A DNA stretch of 64,000 nucleotides from Bacteroidota bacterium (GTDB taxonomy: Bacteria; Bacteroidota; Bacteroidia; Bacteroidales; CAIWKO01): positions 1 to 64,000 of the forward strand of contig JBAXND010000016.1 in the NCBI GenBank assembly GCA_037133915.1, read 5' to 3'. Below, piece after piece: positions 43,630 through 52,868 of the stretch. Both the position numbers and the translations under genes were made by a program. The notes below the pieces were generated by a model. It was not told where the DNA came from. It saw only the letters and a program-made list of their open reading frames with translations, and made no database searches. Each line of letters starts with the position of its first letter. Positions within the stretch are counted from its first letter, which is position 1.

Positions 43630-44398
43630 AATAAATCCGTTTGTCTAAGGTTCCGTCAACTTCGTTGCCTTTGGCACTTTCTTCTAATAGGTATTCTATA
43701 ATGGCATCCCGAATTTTGGGTTCGAGCAATTTGTATTCAATCGGTTTGCTGAAAAATCCGAAATCATCACCGCCATCAGCAAGGTAATCGGAGGTGACTA
43801 TGCGTACGTTTTGTTTTCTGTCAAATGGTTTCCCTCCAATAAGTATATTGGTGGCAGTGTCGCCCTGAATTCCCATTTTTATTCCTGCAACCGGCATACC
43901 GCCTTTTTTTGCTATAGAATTGAAAAGTTTTGCCGCATTATCGCCGGTGATGGTTATTACAATCATTTTATTCTCGAACGGCATCAGCTGAAAAACGCTG
44001 TTTTTTGTGATGGCTCCTTTGGGTAATGTGCTGCGAAGCCCGCCATTGTTGAGTAAACACATATCTACAGTCGCTCCGTCGGTCGATTTATAATATTCAC
44101 GACCTTTTTGGAGTATGATGTCTGCAATGAAGTTATTCAATAAACCTTCCGGCAAATCTTTGATAAGCGGTCTCTTTGAATAGGCCAGAACCTGATTCAT
44201 CATAGAATCAATCTTTACCTTATACGGTTGAAGTGTTGCAATTGCTTCAGGATCGTCAACAGGAACATGTGCGCTGTCCATAACAATGACATGGCGTTCC
44301 GTGCGGGTACTCCTGATGTTGTAATGCGCATGGCATGAGGCTAATAGTACAGAGACAATTAGCAGGCTCAGATAACGGTATGGGCGTGACAGGAGCAT
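43619..44398 (-). CDS. 5'-nucleotidase C-terminal domain lipoprotein
   Basis: A 259-residue protein with a lipoprotein signal (YLSLLIVSVLLASC, Cys at about 22). The mature part matches the 5'-nucleotidase C-terminal domain: LLNNFIADIILQKGREYYKS, DMCLLNNGGLRSTLPKGAIT at about 112-131, VFQLMPFENKMIVITITGDN, and the DYLADGGDDFGFF motif near the end. On its own it would bind nucleotide but has no metal site. It is the first of a two-gene unit with the metallophosphatase half, overlapping it by 11 bp. Confidence 0.9.
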   Translation of the reverse strand: MLLSRPYRYLSLLIVSVLLASCHAHYNIRSTRTERHVIVMDSAHVPVDDPEAIATLQPYKVKIDSMMNQVLAYSKRPLIKDLPEGLLNNFIADIILQKGREYYKSTDGATVDMCLLNNGGLRSTLPKGAITKNSVFQLMPFENKMIVITITGDNAAKLFNSIAKKGGMPVAGIKMGIQGDTATNILIGGKPFDRKQNVRIVTSDYLADGGDDFGFFSKPIEYKLLEPKIRDAIIEYLLEESAKGNEVDGTLDKRIYYEK

Positions 44399-44684
44399 AG
44401 TGTAAATTCTTGAAAGAAATTTCTACAAGTATAGGTTTTTTTTTCAGAAGTTTTGAACAAAAATAAAAAAAAATATTTTTTTTTATTTTCTCGGAAAAAT
44501 TACAGGAAACCCGTATTATATCAGCATTTTTAATAGGGTGGTGATTTTAAACCACATAAAAATCAGGTACAATAATACCTGAATATTCTGGCGTTATTTT
44601 TGTTATGCCAGGACACAGTTTGCCCGTATTTTCACCCTCAATGGAAAAGAAATTTCATCAATCACTTCAAGTAGCATCTCTTTA
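44399..44684. other. AT-rich non-coding gap with hairpins
   Basis: 286 bp between the 5'-nucleotidase pair and lgt. It holds poly-A/poly-T runs (44466-44490), a small hairpin AGGTA-CAATAA-TACCT (about 44570-44585), and a CTGGC...GCCAG hairpin (about 44589-44612). A minus-strand -7 element is at 44458-44465. No gene is seen. Confidence 0.5.
44458..44465 (-). promoter_or_regulatory. Bacteroidetes -7 element, 5'-nucleotidase pair
   Basis: TATTTTTG on the minus strand, about 60 bp before the ATG at 44398. Fits TAnnTTTG in an A/T-rich context, so chance is possible. Confidence 0.4.
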
Positions 44685-45845
44685 CTATTTGCCGGTCTGA
44701 TTCTTCCATCTTTTTCGGAAAAACCAAATGCCGCTTATTCCGGCAATAATCATAAAAACGGAGATTAATTCTGCTTGCGTAAACCGAAGTCCAAATACAT
44801 TATATTTATTATTTACCCGGATAAGTTCCATCATGAAACGTTGTGCACCATATATTATAAGGAAGAGCGAAAACATCATTCCGGGAATATGAATTTTCTT
44901 TCGCAGCATCATCAGTACCGAAAATACAAATCCGTAAGTGACCATATCGTAAAACGCCGTCGGATATACCGGATATTCAAGCACAGTGCAGTATTTACCT
45001 GTGCAGTGGTCAATGGCGATGCCTTCATTTATTACGTTGTGCGGAAAATTATAAGCCCACATCCAGTCGGGCAAAAACGCCAACCATTCGGGTTTGGGAT
45101 TGAGGTTTACAATACCCCAGCATCCGTCGCCACTGATAAAGCAGCCGGTCCGGCCAATGGCATAGGCAAGTAAAATGGCCGGTGCAGCGACATCCAGCAG
45201 ATGTATGATGTTCATTTTTTTGCGGCGTGCAAATACGAGTACGCTGAAGCTTCCTATAATCAAACCACCGTAAAACGTTAGTCCCATGAATGAAAACAGC
45301 GTATCGACGGGGTCGGAGATAAGGCGGTCAATATTTTCCAGGCAATCAAACAATTTAGCACCAAGCAGTCCTGCAATCGCTGCTATTATAAGGATATTCC
45401 CTGCGTGTTCGTAAGGATGTACGGTCACATCTTCCCAAACAACTTCCGGCAATTTTTTGCGATTTTTATCCCAGTATCTGTAAAAGGCAAAAGCTGCGGC
45501 TATCAGTAAACCGCCCCAGATATTGCCTTGCAGCGAGAGAATGTATTCCTGAGTATTATCGCTAAAGGTTGAGTAATCGATTATAGCGCCACTCACTTTG
45601 TACCCAACCAGAAACGCAATCAACGCGACCATAATCAGTTCAAATATCCCGGCAGGAGCGCCTTTCCGAATTTTTTCAATTACCGGCAGCATCAATCCTT
45701 CTTTTTCTTTTCGTTTGAATTCGATCTTCATAATCCACGAACCAATCAGAAATGAAAGGGCAACAAAGAAACCGAAACTCTGAATCGGAAGCGTAAGGCT
45801 CGTTCCGAAGATGTCATTTATCAGATCACTTATTGTTGGATACAT
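44685..45845 (-). CDS. lgt: Prolipoprotein diacylglyceryl transferase
   Basis: A 386-residue polytopic inner membrane protein, longer than the usual 260-290. Seven spans are likely. The Lgt signature appears as YAIGRTGCFISGDGCWG at about 227-243, with the catalytic-loop Arg kept; the Asp in SGDG replaces the E. coli Glu/Asn pattern, which is usual in Bacteroidetes. Further on are YPTAFYD (about 292-298) and MMELIRVNNKY (about 331-341), matching the conserved (H/Y)PTxLYE and EFFR regions. It transfers a diacylglyceryl group to the lipobox Cys of pre-lipoproteins, such as the several lipoproteins of this window. Confidence 0.88.
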   Translation of the reverse strand: MYPTISDLINDIFGTSLTLPIQSFGFFVALSFLIGSWIMKIEFKRKEKEGLMLPVIEKIRKGAPAGIFELIMVALIAFLVGYKVSGAIIDYSTFSDNTQEYILSLQGNIWGGLLIAAAFAFYRYWDKNRKKLPEVVWEDVTVHPYEHAGNILIIAAIAGLLGAKLFDCLENIDRLISDPVDTLFSFMGLTFYGGLIIGSFSVLVFARRKKMNIIHLLDVAAPAILLAYAIGRTGCFISGDGCWGIVNLNPKPEWLAFLPDWMWAYNFPHNVINEGIAIDHCTGKYCTVLEYPVYPTAFYDMVTYGFVFSVLMMLRKKIHIPGMMFSLFLIIYGAQRFMMELIRVNNKYNVFGLRFTQAELISVFMIIAGISGIWFFRKRWKNQTGK

Positions 45846-45891
45846 GTAGTAAATTAAGAATTAATAATGAACAATTAAAAAATATATGATC

Positions 45892-47169
45892 TCATAGCCC
45901 GTAACACATCGCCACCTCGTAACATCCGTCATCAGCTAATTCCAGCAGTTTTACACGCACAATGCTGTTGACTGATTCGTTCTGAAACGGCACCCGCACT
46001 TTGATATAATTATCTGTAAAACCGTATAAAAATCCCTGATGGCGGTCAGATTCAATAAGTGCATTGCATTCCCGTCCTTTATTCTGAAGATAAAAATAGT
46101 CCTTTTTCGTTTCGGACAGCTCATGCAGCAAGCGGCTGCGCTCTTTTTTAACGGTGCCATGAACTTCGTCGCCCAACTCAGAAGCCTTGGTATTGTTGCG
46201 CTTTGAGTAAGTGAATACATGCATGTATGAAATCTCGCTGCCGCTGATGAAATCCATTTCTTCGTTGAATTCTTCTTCTGTTTCGCCCGGAAATCCTGCT
46301 ATTACATCGGTTGCGATGCATGCATGCGGCATCAGTTCTTTGATGGCACGCATACGTTCAGTGAACAACTCTTTTGTATAACGCCGTTTCATTTGCGAAA
46401 GAATTCTTGCAGAGCCCGACTGTAGCGGAATGTGTAAATGAGGCATCAGCTTTTTTGACTGTGCCACCAAACGAATAATATCGTCGTTGAGAAGGTCGGG
46501 TTCTATGGATGACAGCCTGATTCGGTCAATTCCCCTAAGGTCTTCGAGCGCCTTCAGCAGATCAATGAATTTCTCATTGTTTCTTTTTCCGAAATCGCCC
46601 AGATTGATGCCCGTAAGCACAACTTCTTTGGCTCCCGAAAGTGCAATTTCGCGTGCGGTTTCAATGGTTTCAGCGATGGTATTGCTGCGGCTTCTTCCAC
46701 GGGCCAATGGAATTGTACAATATGCGCAAAAATAATCGCAGCCGTCCTGAACTTTAAAAAATGTGCGCGTACGGTCGCCGCTCGACCACGAAGGAACAAA
46801 GATATTTTCTGCGTCCGCTTCCTCCCTGAAGTTTTCATTTTCAAGAATGTCGGGTAGGCGGTATTTGTCTTTGTTTCCCAGAATTAAATCTACGCCTTCT
46901 TCCTGCAGCAGGCGTGTGGGGCTTATTTCGGGCATACAGCCTATAACAATGATGCGTGCTTCGGGATTGCGTTTGCGCGCCTGTCTTATAGCAGCAATAC
47001 ATTTTCGTTCGGCGGCACCTGTGACGATGCAGCTGTGCACCACATAAATATCAGCTTTCTCATTAAAGGCAATTCCTTCAAAACCTTTGGCAGCAACCTG
47101 CCGCGTCAGGGTAGAAGTTTCTGCAAAATTCATCTTGCAGCCAAGTGTATGGAAGGCGATGGTTTTCAT
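45892..47169 (-). CDS. mtaB: tRNA ct6A/t6A(37) methylthiotransferase MtaB
   Basis: A 425-residue radical SAM methylthiotransferase from ATG 47169 (MKTIAFHTLGCKMNFAETST). An upstream in-frame start adds 16 residues and would lie before the -7 promoter element, so it is rejected. The N-terminal Cys triplet is at GCKMN, SCIVTGAAERKC and GCMPEIS; the radical SAM motif is CDYFCAYCTIPLARG at about 142-156. GTK-type TRAM domain at the end. The CKMN and CTIPxARG forms mark MtaB rather than MiaB or RimO. It makes ms2t6A at position 37 of tRNAs that read ANN codons. Confidence 0.93.
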   Translation of the reverse strand: MKTIAFHTLGCKMNFAETSTLTRQVAAKGFEGIAFNEKADIYVVHSCIVTGAAERKCIAAIRQARKRNPEARIIVIGCMPEISPTRLLQEEGVDLILGNKDKYRLPDILENENFREEADAENIFVPSWSSGDRTRTFFKVQDGCDYFCAYCTIPLARGRSRSNTIAETIETAREIALSGAKEVVLTGINLGDFGKRNNEKFIDLLKALEDLRGIDRIRLSSIEPDLLNDDIIRLVAQSKKLMPHLHIPLQSGSARILSQMKRRYTKELFTERMRAIKELMPHACIATDVIAGFPGETEEEFNEEMDFISGSEISYMHVFTYSKRNNTKASELGDEVHGTVKKERSRLLHELSETKKDYFYLQNKGRECNALIESDRHQGFLYGFTDNYIKVRVPFQNESVNSIVRVKLLELADDGCYEVAMCYGL

Positions 47170-47179
47170 TATAAGCGCA

Positions 47180-47187
47180 CAAAGATA
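47180..47187 (-). promoter_or_regulatory. Bacteroidetes -7 element, mtaB
   Basis: TATCTTTG on the minus strand, 10 bp before the ATG at 47169. It supports the shorter MtaB start and a very short leader. Confidence 0.6.
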
Positions 47188-47259
47188 GATATTTTGAAGT
47201 TTGGAGTTTGAAGTCAATTTTCTTTTGACTCACGACTTACGACTCACGGCTTGTTAGGC

Positions 47260-49200
47260 CTACATTACCTTGAATTCCGTGCGGCGGTTCAAAGCGCGCC
47301 CTTCTTCTGTATCGTTGGTAGCAATGGGTTTGGTCATACCATAACCTTTATATGAAAGCCTCTTTTTGTCGATGTTCTGTGCAACCAAAAAATCATAAAC
47401 TGCTTTTGAACGACTTTCAGAAAGCTGCTGGTTGTATTCGGCTGTTCCTTTATTATCGGTATGTCCGCCAATTTCAATCTTCATCTGAGGATTTTTAATC
47501 AGGAGATTTACCAGCTTATTAAGTTCAGCTTGCGATTCCGGTTTTGGCTCAGCTTTATCGAAATCAAAAAAGATATTTTTCAGGATTACCGTTTCTCCCG
47601 CTTCAATAGGCTGCAGTGGAATGTCTTTCAGGAAGGGATCCAGACGGTCTTTTTCAACAATAAGTGAAAAATTCTCTGAATAGAAAAGGTATCCGTCTTT
47701 GGAAACATTCAATGCGTAATCCTTGTCTGTAGGCAGGCATACAAGAAATTCACCTGTAACGGCATCAGAATTTGAAGTAATAATGGTTTGTGATGACGCC
47801 AGGTCAATCAGCTCAAAGCGTGCATCCAGTTTTTTGCCTGTTTTTTTATCGAATACAATGCCTTTCATGTAAGTAACCGGCTTAGGTCTGAGGTTATCGG
47901 CCAGTTTAAATGTATAAATATCCAGTTTACCCTTACCGCCGGGTTTATCGGAAGCAAAATACGCCAGATCGCCCCGGGCATTAACTATCATGTAGGCCTC
48001 GTCTTTGTAAGTGTTGATGGGATATCCCAAATTCACTGGTTTTGACCAGCCACCATTTTCTTTCCGTTTGGAATAATAGATATCCAGTCCGCCCATACCT
48101 GTAAATCCTGAAGATGCAAAAAACAAGGTTTGGTTATCGGGATGAATAAACGGCGACATTTCCGGATAGACAGTATTTATGGAATCACCAATATTTACAG
48201 GTGTTCCCCATTGCCCATCGTTGCCGCGCGTTGTATACCAGATATCCATATTTCCTTTACTTCCGTCGCGCGCACTTGAAAAATAAATTACGCGTCCATC
48301 GGGTGAAATGCTGGGTTGAGAATCCCATTGTCCTGAATTTACTACAGGTCCCATATTTACGGGTACCGTCCAGCTGTTGTTTTCGCGGTAAGAAATGTAC
48401 AGATCACAGCTTCCATAGCCATCGTCACGGTTACAGCCGGTGAATACCATGAATTTTCCATCAGGTGCAATGCACTGTGCGCCTTCGTTGCCGTGGGTGT
48501 TCATCGGAGGACCCATTTTTCGTCCTTTAAGCCAGGTGCCGTCAACACGCTTACTAATGTAAAGGTCTTCTTCAAATGGGTTTTTACCAATCGTATATTC
48601 ATTGCGCGGGCTGAGCTTTGTATAAATCAGTGTTTGTTCATCCACGGTAAGGGAAGGTGAATATTCACCATCGGGGGTGTTGATGCTGTCGCTCATGCCT
48701 TCGGGTTCAAAGTCAACCGGATGTTTCATGGCTTCTATAGCAAAATCGCACGATTTTAATTCCCGATTTATTTTGTCGAGCAGGTTCACATTGGGCTTCG
48801 GATACGTCAGATATTTTTCATAATGCTCTTTCGCCTCATTGTAAAGGCCCATGGCAAATTCTATTTTCCCAATATTATAAAAGTTACGCGGAAAAAAATC
48901 GGGATCCAGTTCAATGGCTTTGTTGTAGGCCTCCAATGCTTTATCGAAATCCTTCAAATCGGAATTCACATCTCCGGTAAGCATCCATGCTTCAATAAAA
49001 TATGGATCGGCTTTCAGTGCCTTTCCAAGTTCAGCAAGGCAATTTTGATTATCGCGTGCCACATAGTAATCCATTGCCGAAGTAAAATACTTCTTTGCCT
49101 TTTTGCTTTTTGAAGTTAGAAAGAACTCTTGCGCGAAAAGGTTGCTATTATATATAATGTACAAAATGAGGATCGAAATCAGCAGCCCGGTTCTTTTCAT
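47260..49200 (-). CDS. PorE-like TPR/beta-propeller/OmpA protein
   Basis: A 646-residue exported protein with four parts in order: signal peptide (LLISILILYIIYNSNLFAQ), TPR helices at about 30-130 (AEL GKALKADPYFIEAWMLTG, then DFDKALEAYNKAIELDPDFF), a WD40-like PD40 propeller at about 165-430 (repeats such as SPDGRVIYFSSARDGSKGNM and HPDNQTLFFASSGFTGMGGL), a carboxypeptidase regulatory-like fold at about 445-530, and a C-terminal OmpA peptidoglycan-binding domain (IEIGGHTDNKGTAEYNQQLS). This is the plan of PorE, which tethers the type IX secretion machine to peptidoglycan. Bacteroidetes have several paralogues of this plan, so PorE itself is probable but not proved. Confidence 0.85.
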   Translation of the reverse strand: MKRTGLLISILILYIIYNSNLFAQEFFLTSKSKKAKKYFTSAMDYYVARDNQNCLAELGKALKADPYFIEAWMLTGDVNSDLKDFDKALEAYNKAIELDPDFFPRNFYNIGKIEFAMGLYNEAKEHYEKYLTYPKPNVNLLDKINRELKSCDFAIEAMKHPVDFEPEGMSDSINTPDGEYSPSLTVDEQTLIYTKLSPRNEYTIGKNPFEEDLYISKRVDGTWLKGRKMGPPMNTHGNEGAQCIAPDGKFMVFTGCNRDDGYGSCDLYISYRENNSWTVPVNMGPVVNSGQWDSQPSISPDGRVIYFSSARDGSKGNMDIWYTTRGNDGQWGTPVNIGDSINTVYPEMSPFIHPDNQTLFFASSGFTGMGGLDIYYSKRKENGGWSKPVNLGYPINTYKDEAYMIVNARGDLAYFASDKPGGKGKLDIYTFKLADNLRPKPVTYMKGIVFDKKTGKKLDARFELIDLASSQTIITSNSDAVTGEFLVCLPTDKDYALNVSKDGYLFYSENFSLIVEKDRLDPFLKDIPLQPIEAGETVILKNIFFDFDKAEPKPESQAELNKLVNLLIKNPQMKIEIGGHTDNKGTAEYNQQLSESRSKAVYDFLVAQNIDKKRLSYKGYGMTKPIATNDTEEGRALNRRTEFKVM

Positions 49201-49239
49201 TACCTTATATTATTAAATCAAAATTGTACAGCGAAATGG

Positions 49240-49247
49240 CAAATTTA
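49240..49247 (-). promoter_or_regulatory. Bacteroidetes -7 element, PorE-like gene
   Basis: TAAATTTG on the minus strand, 40 bp before the ATG at 49200. It matches TAnnTTTG exactly. Confidence 0.5.
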
Positions 49248-49315
49248 CACAGAGAAAAAGTCCGTTTATTTTGCTGCGTATTTATTCATTGTTTATTATT
49301 CATTGTTCATTGGCA

Positions 49316-49960
49316 CTACGGAATTCTTAGGAACTTATGCGCCTGAACTGAAACATTCCATTTGGGGCTGTTTTTTACATAGTCTATAATTACTGGGCTT
49401 ATTTCCCTAAAACGGCTCCATTCAGGTTGCAGATAAAGTATACAATAACTGTTCCTGACTTGTTCGGCACAGATTTCTGCCCATTCAAGGTCACTTTTAT
49501 CTGCTATGATAACTTTTAATTCATTGGCAATATTATAATATTTTTCAAGTGCGGGTGCATTTTTTTTTGGCGAAAGGCAAACCCAGTCCCAAATTCCGCT
49601 GAGTGGCGCTGAACCTGACGTTTCAAGAAAGGTTTCGAATCCTGAAAACTTCAGCCCTTCGCAAAGCGGATTCAGGTTATAGAGCATGGGTTCGCCACCG
49701 GTTATCACAACTGACCTTACAGCTTGCTGAACGGCATGTTCAATAATATCTTTTGTGAATGAAAGTGGGTGCAGTTCGGCATTCCAGCTTTCTTTTACAT
49801 CGCACCAGCTGCAGCCTACATCACATCCTCCAATCCGGATAAACCATGCCGCTTTACCCGTGTTGTGACCTTCGCCCTGAACGGTGCAAAACTCTTCCAT
49901 TACAGGTAGCATTAAACCTTGCTGCATCTGTTCGTAATTATCGGCGTTTGTTTTTTCCAT
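49316..49960 (-). CDS. queE: 7-carboxy-7-deazaguanine synthase QueE
   Basis: A 214-residue radical SAM enzyme. EEFCTVQGEGHNTGKAAWFI is the family start, the cluster motif CDVGCSWCD is at about 49-57, and VITGGEPMLYNLNPLCEGLK at about 94-113. ETSGSAPLSG and SPKK follow as expected. It turns 6-carboxy-5,6,7,8-tetrahydropterin into 7-carboxy-7-deazaguanine in the queuosine pathway. Other que genes are not in this window. Located after folD in the same direction; the shared pterin/folate theme may be chance. Confidence 0.92.
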   Translation of the reverse strand: MEKTNADNYEQMQQGLMLPVMEEFCTVQGEGHNTGKAAWFIRIGGCDVGCSWCDVKESWNAELHPLSFTKDIIEHAVQQAVRSVVITGGEPMLYNLNPLCEGLKFSGFETFLETSGSAPLSGIWDWVCLSPKKNAPALEKYYNIANELKVIIADKSDLEWAEICAEQVRNSYCILYLQPEWSRFREISPVIIDYVKNSPKWNVSVQAHKFLRIP

Positions 49961-50033
49961 TAAAAAATGGTGATTTATTCACTATGATTAGAAGGTACTG
50001 TCTGCAAAACTATAGCAGTCAATATCTGAATAT

Positions 50034-50915
50034 CTATTTGAAAAATTCCTTCTTGGCAGCAGAGAGGGTGTTTTGGAGCAGGCAGGTTATGGTCATTGGA
50101 CCTACACCGCCCGGTACCGGAGTGATATAGCTGCATTTTGGCGCAACTTCATCATATTTTACATCACCTTTAAGCCGGAATCCTGATTTTGTCGACGGAT
50201 CTTCAATACGGTGAATACCGACATCAATTACAACGGCGCCTTGTTTGACCATATCTGCAGAAATCATTTCCATTTTGCCAACGGCGGCAACCAAAATATC
50301 AGCCTGACGGGTTATCTCCGCAAGATTTTTAGTTTTGCTGTGACACAGGGTAACGGTACAATTTCCGGGTGTGGCATTGCGCGAAAGCAGCACGCTGAGC
50401 GGCGTTCCGACAATATTACTGCGACCAACAATTACGCAGGCTTTGCCTTCGGTTTCAATTTTATAATGTTTCAGCAATTCAATGATGCCGTATGGTGTGG
50501 CCGGCAAATAACTCGGTACGTTCAGCAACATACGCCCCAAATTTACCGGATGGAAACCGTCAACGTCTTTGGACGGCGAAATCGCTGCAATTACTTTTTG
50601 CCCGTCGATATGCTTTGGCAACGGAAGCTGTACAATAAATCCGTCGATTTCATCGTCGTTGTTCAGAAAATCGATTGTTTTTAGCACATCTGCTTCACTC
50701 GTTTTTTCCGACATCCTGTATACCGTTGAAATGAAACCAACCTCTTTGCATGCTTTTTCCTTTCCGCCAACATAGGTCTGACTGGCTGGGTCGTCACCCA
50801 CAAGCACTGCCGCCAAATGGGGAGTATGACCGGTATCGGTAAGCATTTTCAAGGATTCAGCCGCCAGCTGTTTCTTCAGTTTGTCTGCAACAAGTTTACC
50901 ATCAATTATCTGCAT
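50034..50915 (-). CDS. folD: Methylenetetrahydrofolate dehydrogenase/cyclohydrolase FolD
   Basis: A 293-residue bifunctional enzyme of the normal length. Family signatures are VGDDPASQTYVGGKEKACKE (about 38-57, with the catalytic Lys in YVGGKEKAC), GFIVQLPLPKH at about 92-102, and VGRSNIVGTPLSVLLSRNAT at about 161-180, then PVPGGVGPMTITCLLQNTL near the C-terminus. It interconverts 5,10-methylene-, methenyl- and 10-formyl-tetrahydrofolate in the cytoplasm. It lies 73 bp upstream of queE on the minus strand. Confidence 0.96.
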   Translation of the reverse strand: MQIIDGKLVADKLKKQLAAESLKMLTDTGHTPHLAAVLVGDDPASQTYVGGKEKACKEVGFISTVYRMSEKTSEADVLKTIDFLNNDDEIDGFIVQLPLPKHIDGQKVIAAISPSKDVDGFHPVNLGRMLLNVPSYLPATPYGIIELLKHYKIETEGKACVIVGRSNIVGTPLSVLLSRNATPGNCTVTLCHSKTKNLAEITRQADILVAAVGKMEMISADMVKQGAVVIDVGIHRIEDPSTKSGFRLKGDVKYDEVAPKCSYITPVPGGVGPMTITCLLQNTLSAAKKEFFK

Positions 50916-51042
50916 AATTCACTATTTTTCATGAATAACTCAACATTCGCAAAAATAAGAATTTTTAGCCAAGGCATACCATTATTGACATTAGTCACAA
51001 TTTATAAAACTCACATCACTCGCATTGTTTTACCTGAAGAGT

Positions 51043-51077
51043 AAAAAAAAACCGCTTCCGGAAAGAGGCGGTTTTTT
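51043..51077 (-). terminator. Rho-independent terminator after the C10 peptidase
   Basis: On the minus strand AAAACCGCCTCT...GAAGCGGTTTTTTTT forms a GC hairpin (ACCGC with GCGGT, flanking A/T pairs) followed by a T-run. It lies 17 bp after the stop codon of the peptidase. The A-run on the other side could make it work in both directions. Confidence 0.8.
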
Positions 51078-51093
51078 ATCAATAATACAAAGA

Positions 51094-52812
51094 TTATTTC
51101 ACAAATTTCTTGTGAATTTTTACGTCGTTACCAATTGCTTCAAGTATGTATGAACCTGCTGCAAGATTAGAAACATCAATGCTGAGCGAATTCGATGAAG
51201 CTGCATCCACCTGTTTTGTAAGCATAAGCTTTCCGGCAATGTCAAAAATGCTGATGGTGATAGTGCCGTTTAGTGCCGATGATAGAAGCAGATTCAGGTG
51301 GTCGGCAGCAGGTACAGGCCACAATGCTATTAAATTATTGGTTTCTGCACCTTCAATACCTGCTACAACACTTGTATAAGTGGCGGTCCAGCCTAAATCC
51401 TGATTTTGACCATCGGTTGTAAAGGTGATGAACATTTTTCCGCTGCTGGCTGTAAGTGCGGGCGGATAATTGTGTCCGGTAAATGTTCCGAGCAGTGTGC
51501 CGGAGGTAGATGTGCCATCGTAAACACTCACAAAATCTTTGCCGTCTTCAAGTTTAAAATCATTAAATATAAGTTGAACGGTTTGTGCGGCCGGTGGTTT
51601 GATAAGCCAGTCGCAGGTGGTGTTATTCCAGTAGTATGAATAATCACTGCCATCGGTAAATGTTTTGGTGTAATCTGTGAGTGTTCTTCCTTCGGCGCAA
51701 TAGGGTGCAAAATAAGGTGCAATACCAAATATTGCATCTTGTCCCTGAGTGAAATCATAGCCGCCCGGATTGAGATTAGCCAGCGTGTAATAGCCGTTGT
51801 TACTGCCACTCCAGCCCCAGTTAAAATGGAATTTAGTCGTATCCGTATAGCCGTCGCACACCCATGCGTGACCGCCTCCCGAGCCCGAGCCACTATAAAG
51901 AATAGGCATATTCTGGTCAAGGTTGTCGCGAAGTTTTATTCTCCAGTCGGCGTCCAGATAATCCGATTTGGACTCATAGGTCATGGCAATGCGGTAATGG
52001 AAGAAATCGCGCAATGCTACATACGACTTGTAATTGCTTGATCCAGATTCAATCGGTGTGTAATACATATCAACAGCAACGCCACAATGAAATATCAGGG
52101 TGGAAATAGCGTCTTTACTGGCCGAGTTTGATGTGTTTGTCATGGAAGCATAATCATAGGTAGTATTGGCAAAATCAGCCGAAATAGTGCCATAGAAAGG
52201 ATGCTGGTATGAATGGCTTCCAATTCCATGATCCGGATAATTATAATACTTCAGAACCATAGCGAGTGCTGTAGCAACGCAACCGGTAACGCAATGACCG
52301 CCCGGACCTGACGCATGCACCGGGCATTTGTCGTTGTAGCCCTGGGTTTGATCCCATTTGGTAGCTAAGAGCGCACCTTTAGACGTTCCCTTAAGGTTTT
52401 TGAGCTGTGATTCATTTGTAAGAGCAGCCCAAGCTGGATTCGCTGTGCGTGTGGTCTTCATTTTCACTGCTGCAATCGCATCAGCATAATTCTGCAACCA
52501 CTCAACCAGGGCCGGAGCCTGATTGTCCGGTTCGAATTTTCCTTCATCAGAATAGGCAAGAATAGGGGTAACGGCCATGTCTCCCGAAACAATTACAAAT
52601 CCGTTGGTGCCAATATCAAAAACATAAAAAAGATTATTAGTACCATCCGATTTAGTCATGGCCAAAGAGACATCTGACTTAACGCTGATTGCAGGATTAA
52701 GCGCTTTGAAGTAATTGGTCGCAATCTTCTGCGCAAGCACTATATTCACGTTTTGCGAGTAAGTTGTGCAACACAATAATACGCTTAGTGCAATTAAAAT
52801 TAGTTTTTTCAT
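51094..52812 (-). CDS. C10 family cysteine peptidase with CUB and T9SS domains
   Basis: A 572-residue secreted protease. Signal peptide (ILIALSVLLCCTTYSQ), a streptopain-type inhibitory pro-region (about 24-115: VLAQKIATNYFKALNP, NLFYVFDIGTNGFVIVSGDM), then the catalytic domain with Cys178 in GCVATALAMVLKYYNYP and His315 in GGGHAWVCDGY, and NWGWSG at about 331-336. A CUB-type domain follows at about 374-479 (CDWLIKPPAAQTVQLIFNDF, then DFVSVYDGTSTSGTLLGTFT). The last 80 residues are a T9SS sorting domain (WPVPAADHLNLLLSS to HKKFVK). It is exported by Sec and T9SS, probably to degrade proteins outside the cell. Confidence 0.93.
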   Translation of the reverse strand: MKKLILIALSVLLCCTTYSQNVNIVLAQKIATNYFKALNPAISVKSDVSLAMTKSDGTNNLFYVFDIGTNGFVIVSGDMAVTPILAYSDEGKFEPDNQAPALVEWLQNYADAIAAVKMKTTRTANPAWAALTNESQLKNLKGTSKGALLATKWDQTQGYNDKCPVHASGPGGHCVTGCVATALAMVLKYYNYPDHGIGSHSYQHPFYGTISADFANTTYDYASMTNTSNSASKDAISTLIFHCGVAVDMYYTPIESGSSNYKSYVALRDFFHYRIAMTYESKSDYLDADWRIKLRDNLDQNMPILYSGSGSGGGHAWVCDGYTDTTKFHFNWGWSGSNNGYYTLANLNPGGYDFTQGQDAIFGIAPYFAPYCAEGRTLTDYTKTFTDGSDYSYYWNNTTCDWLIKPPAAQTVQLIFNDFKLEDGKDFVSVYDGTSTSGTLLGTFTGHNYPPALTASSGKMFITFTTDGQNQDLGWTATYTSVVAGIEGAETNNLIALWPVPAADHLNLLLSSALNGTITISIFDIAGKLMLTKQVDAASSNSLSIDVSNLAAGSYILEAIGNDVKIHKKFVK

Positions 52813-52868
52813 TTACAGATTTTTAAGGATGTAAAAATAGTACAAATTATCAAAGGAATTCATGCACC

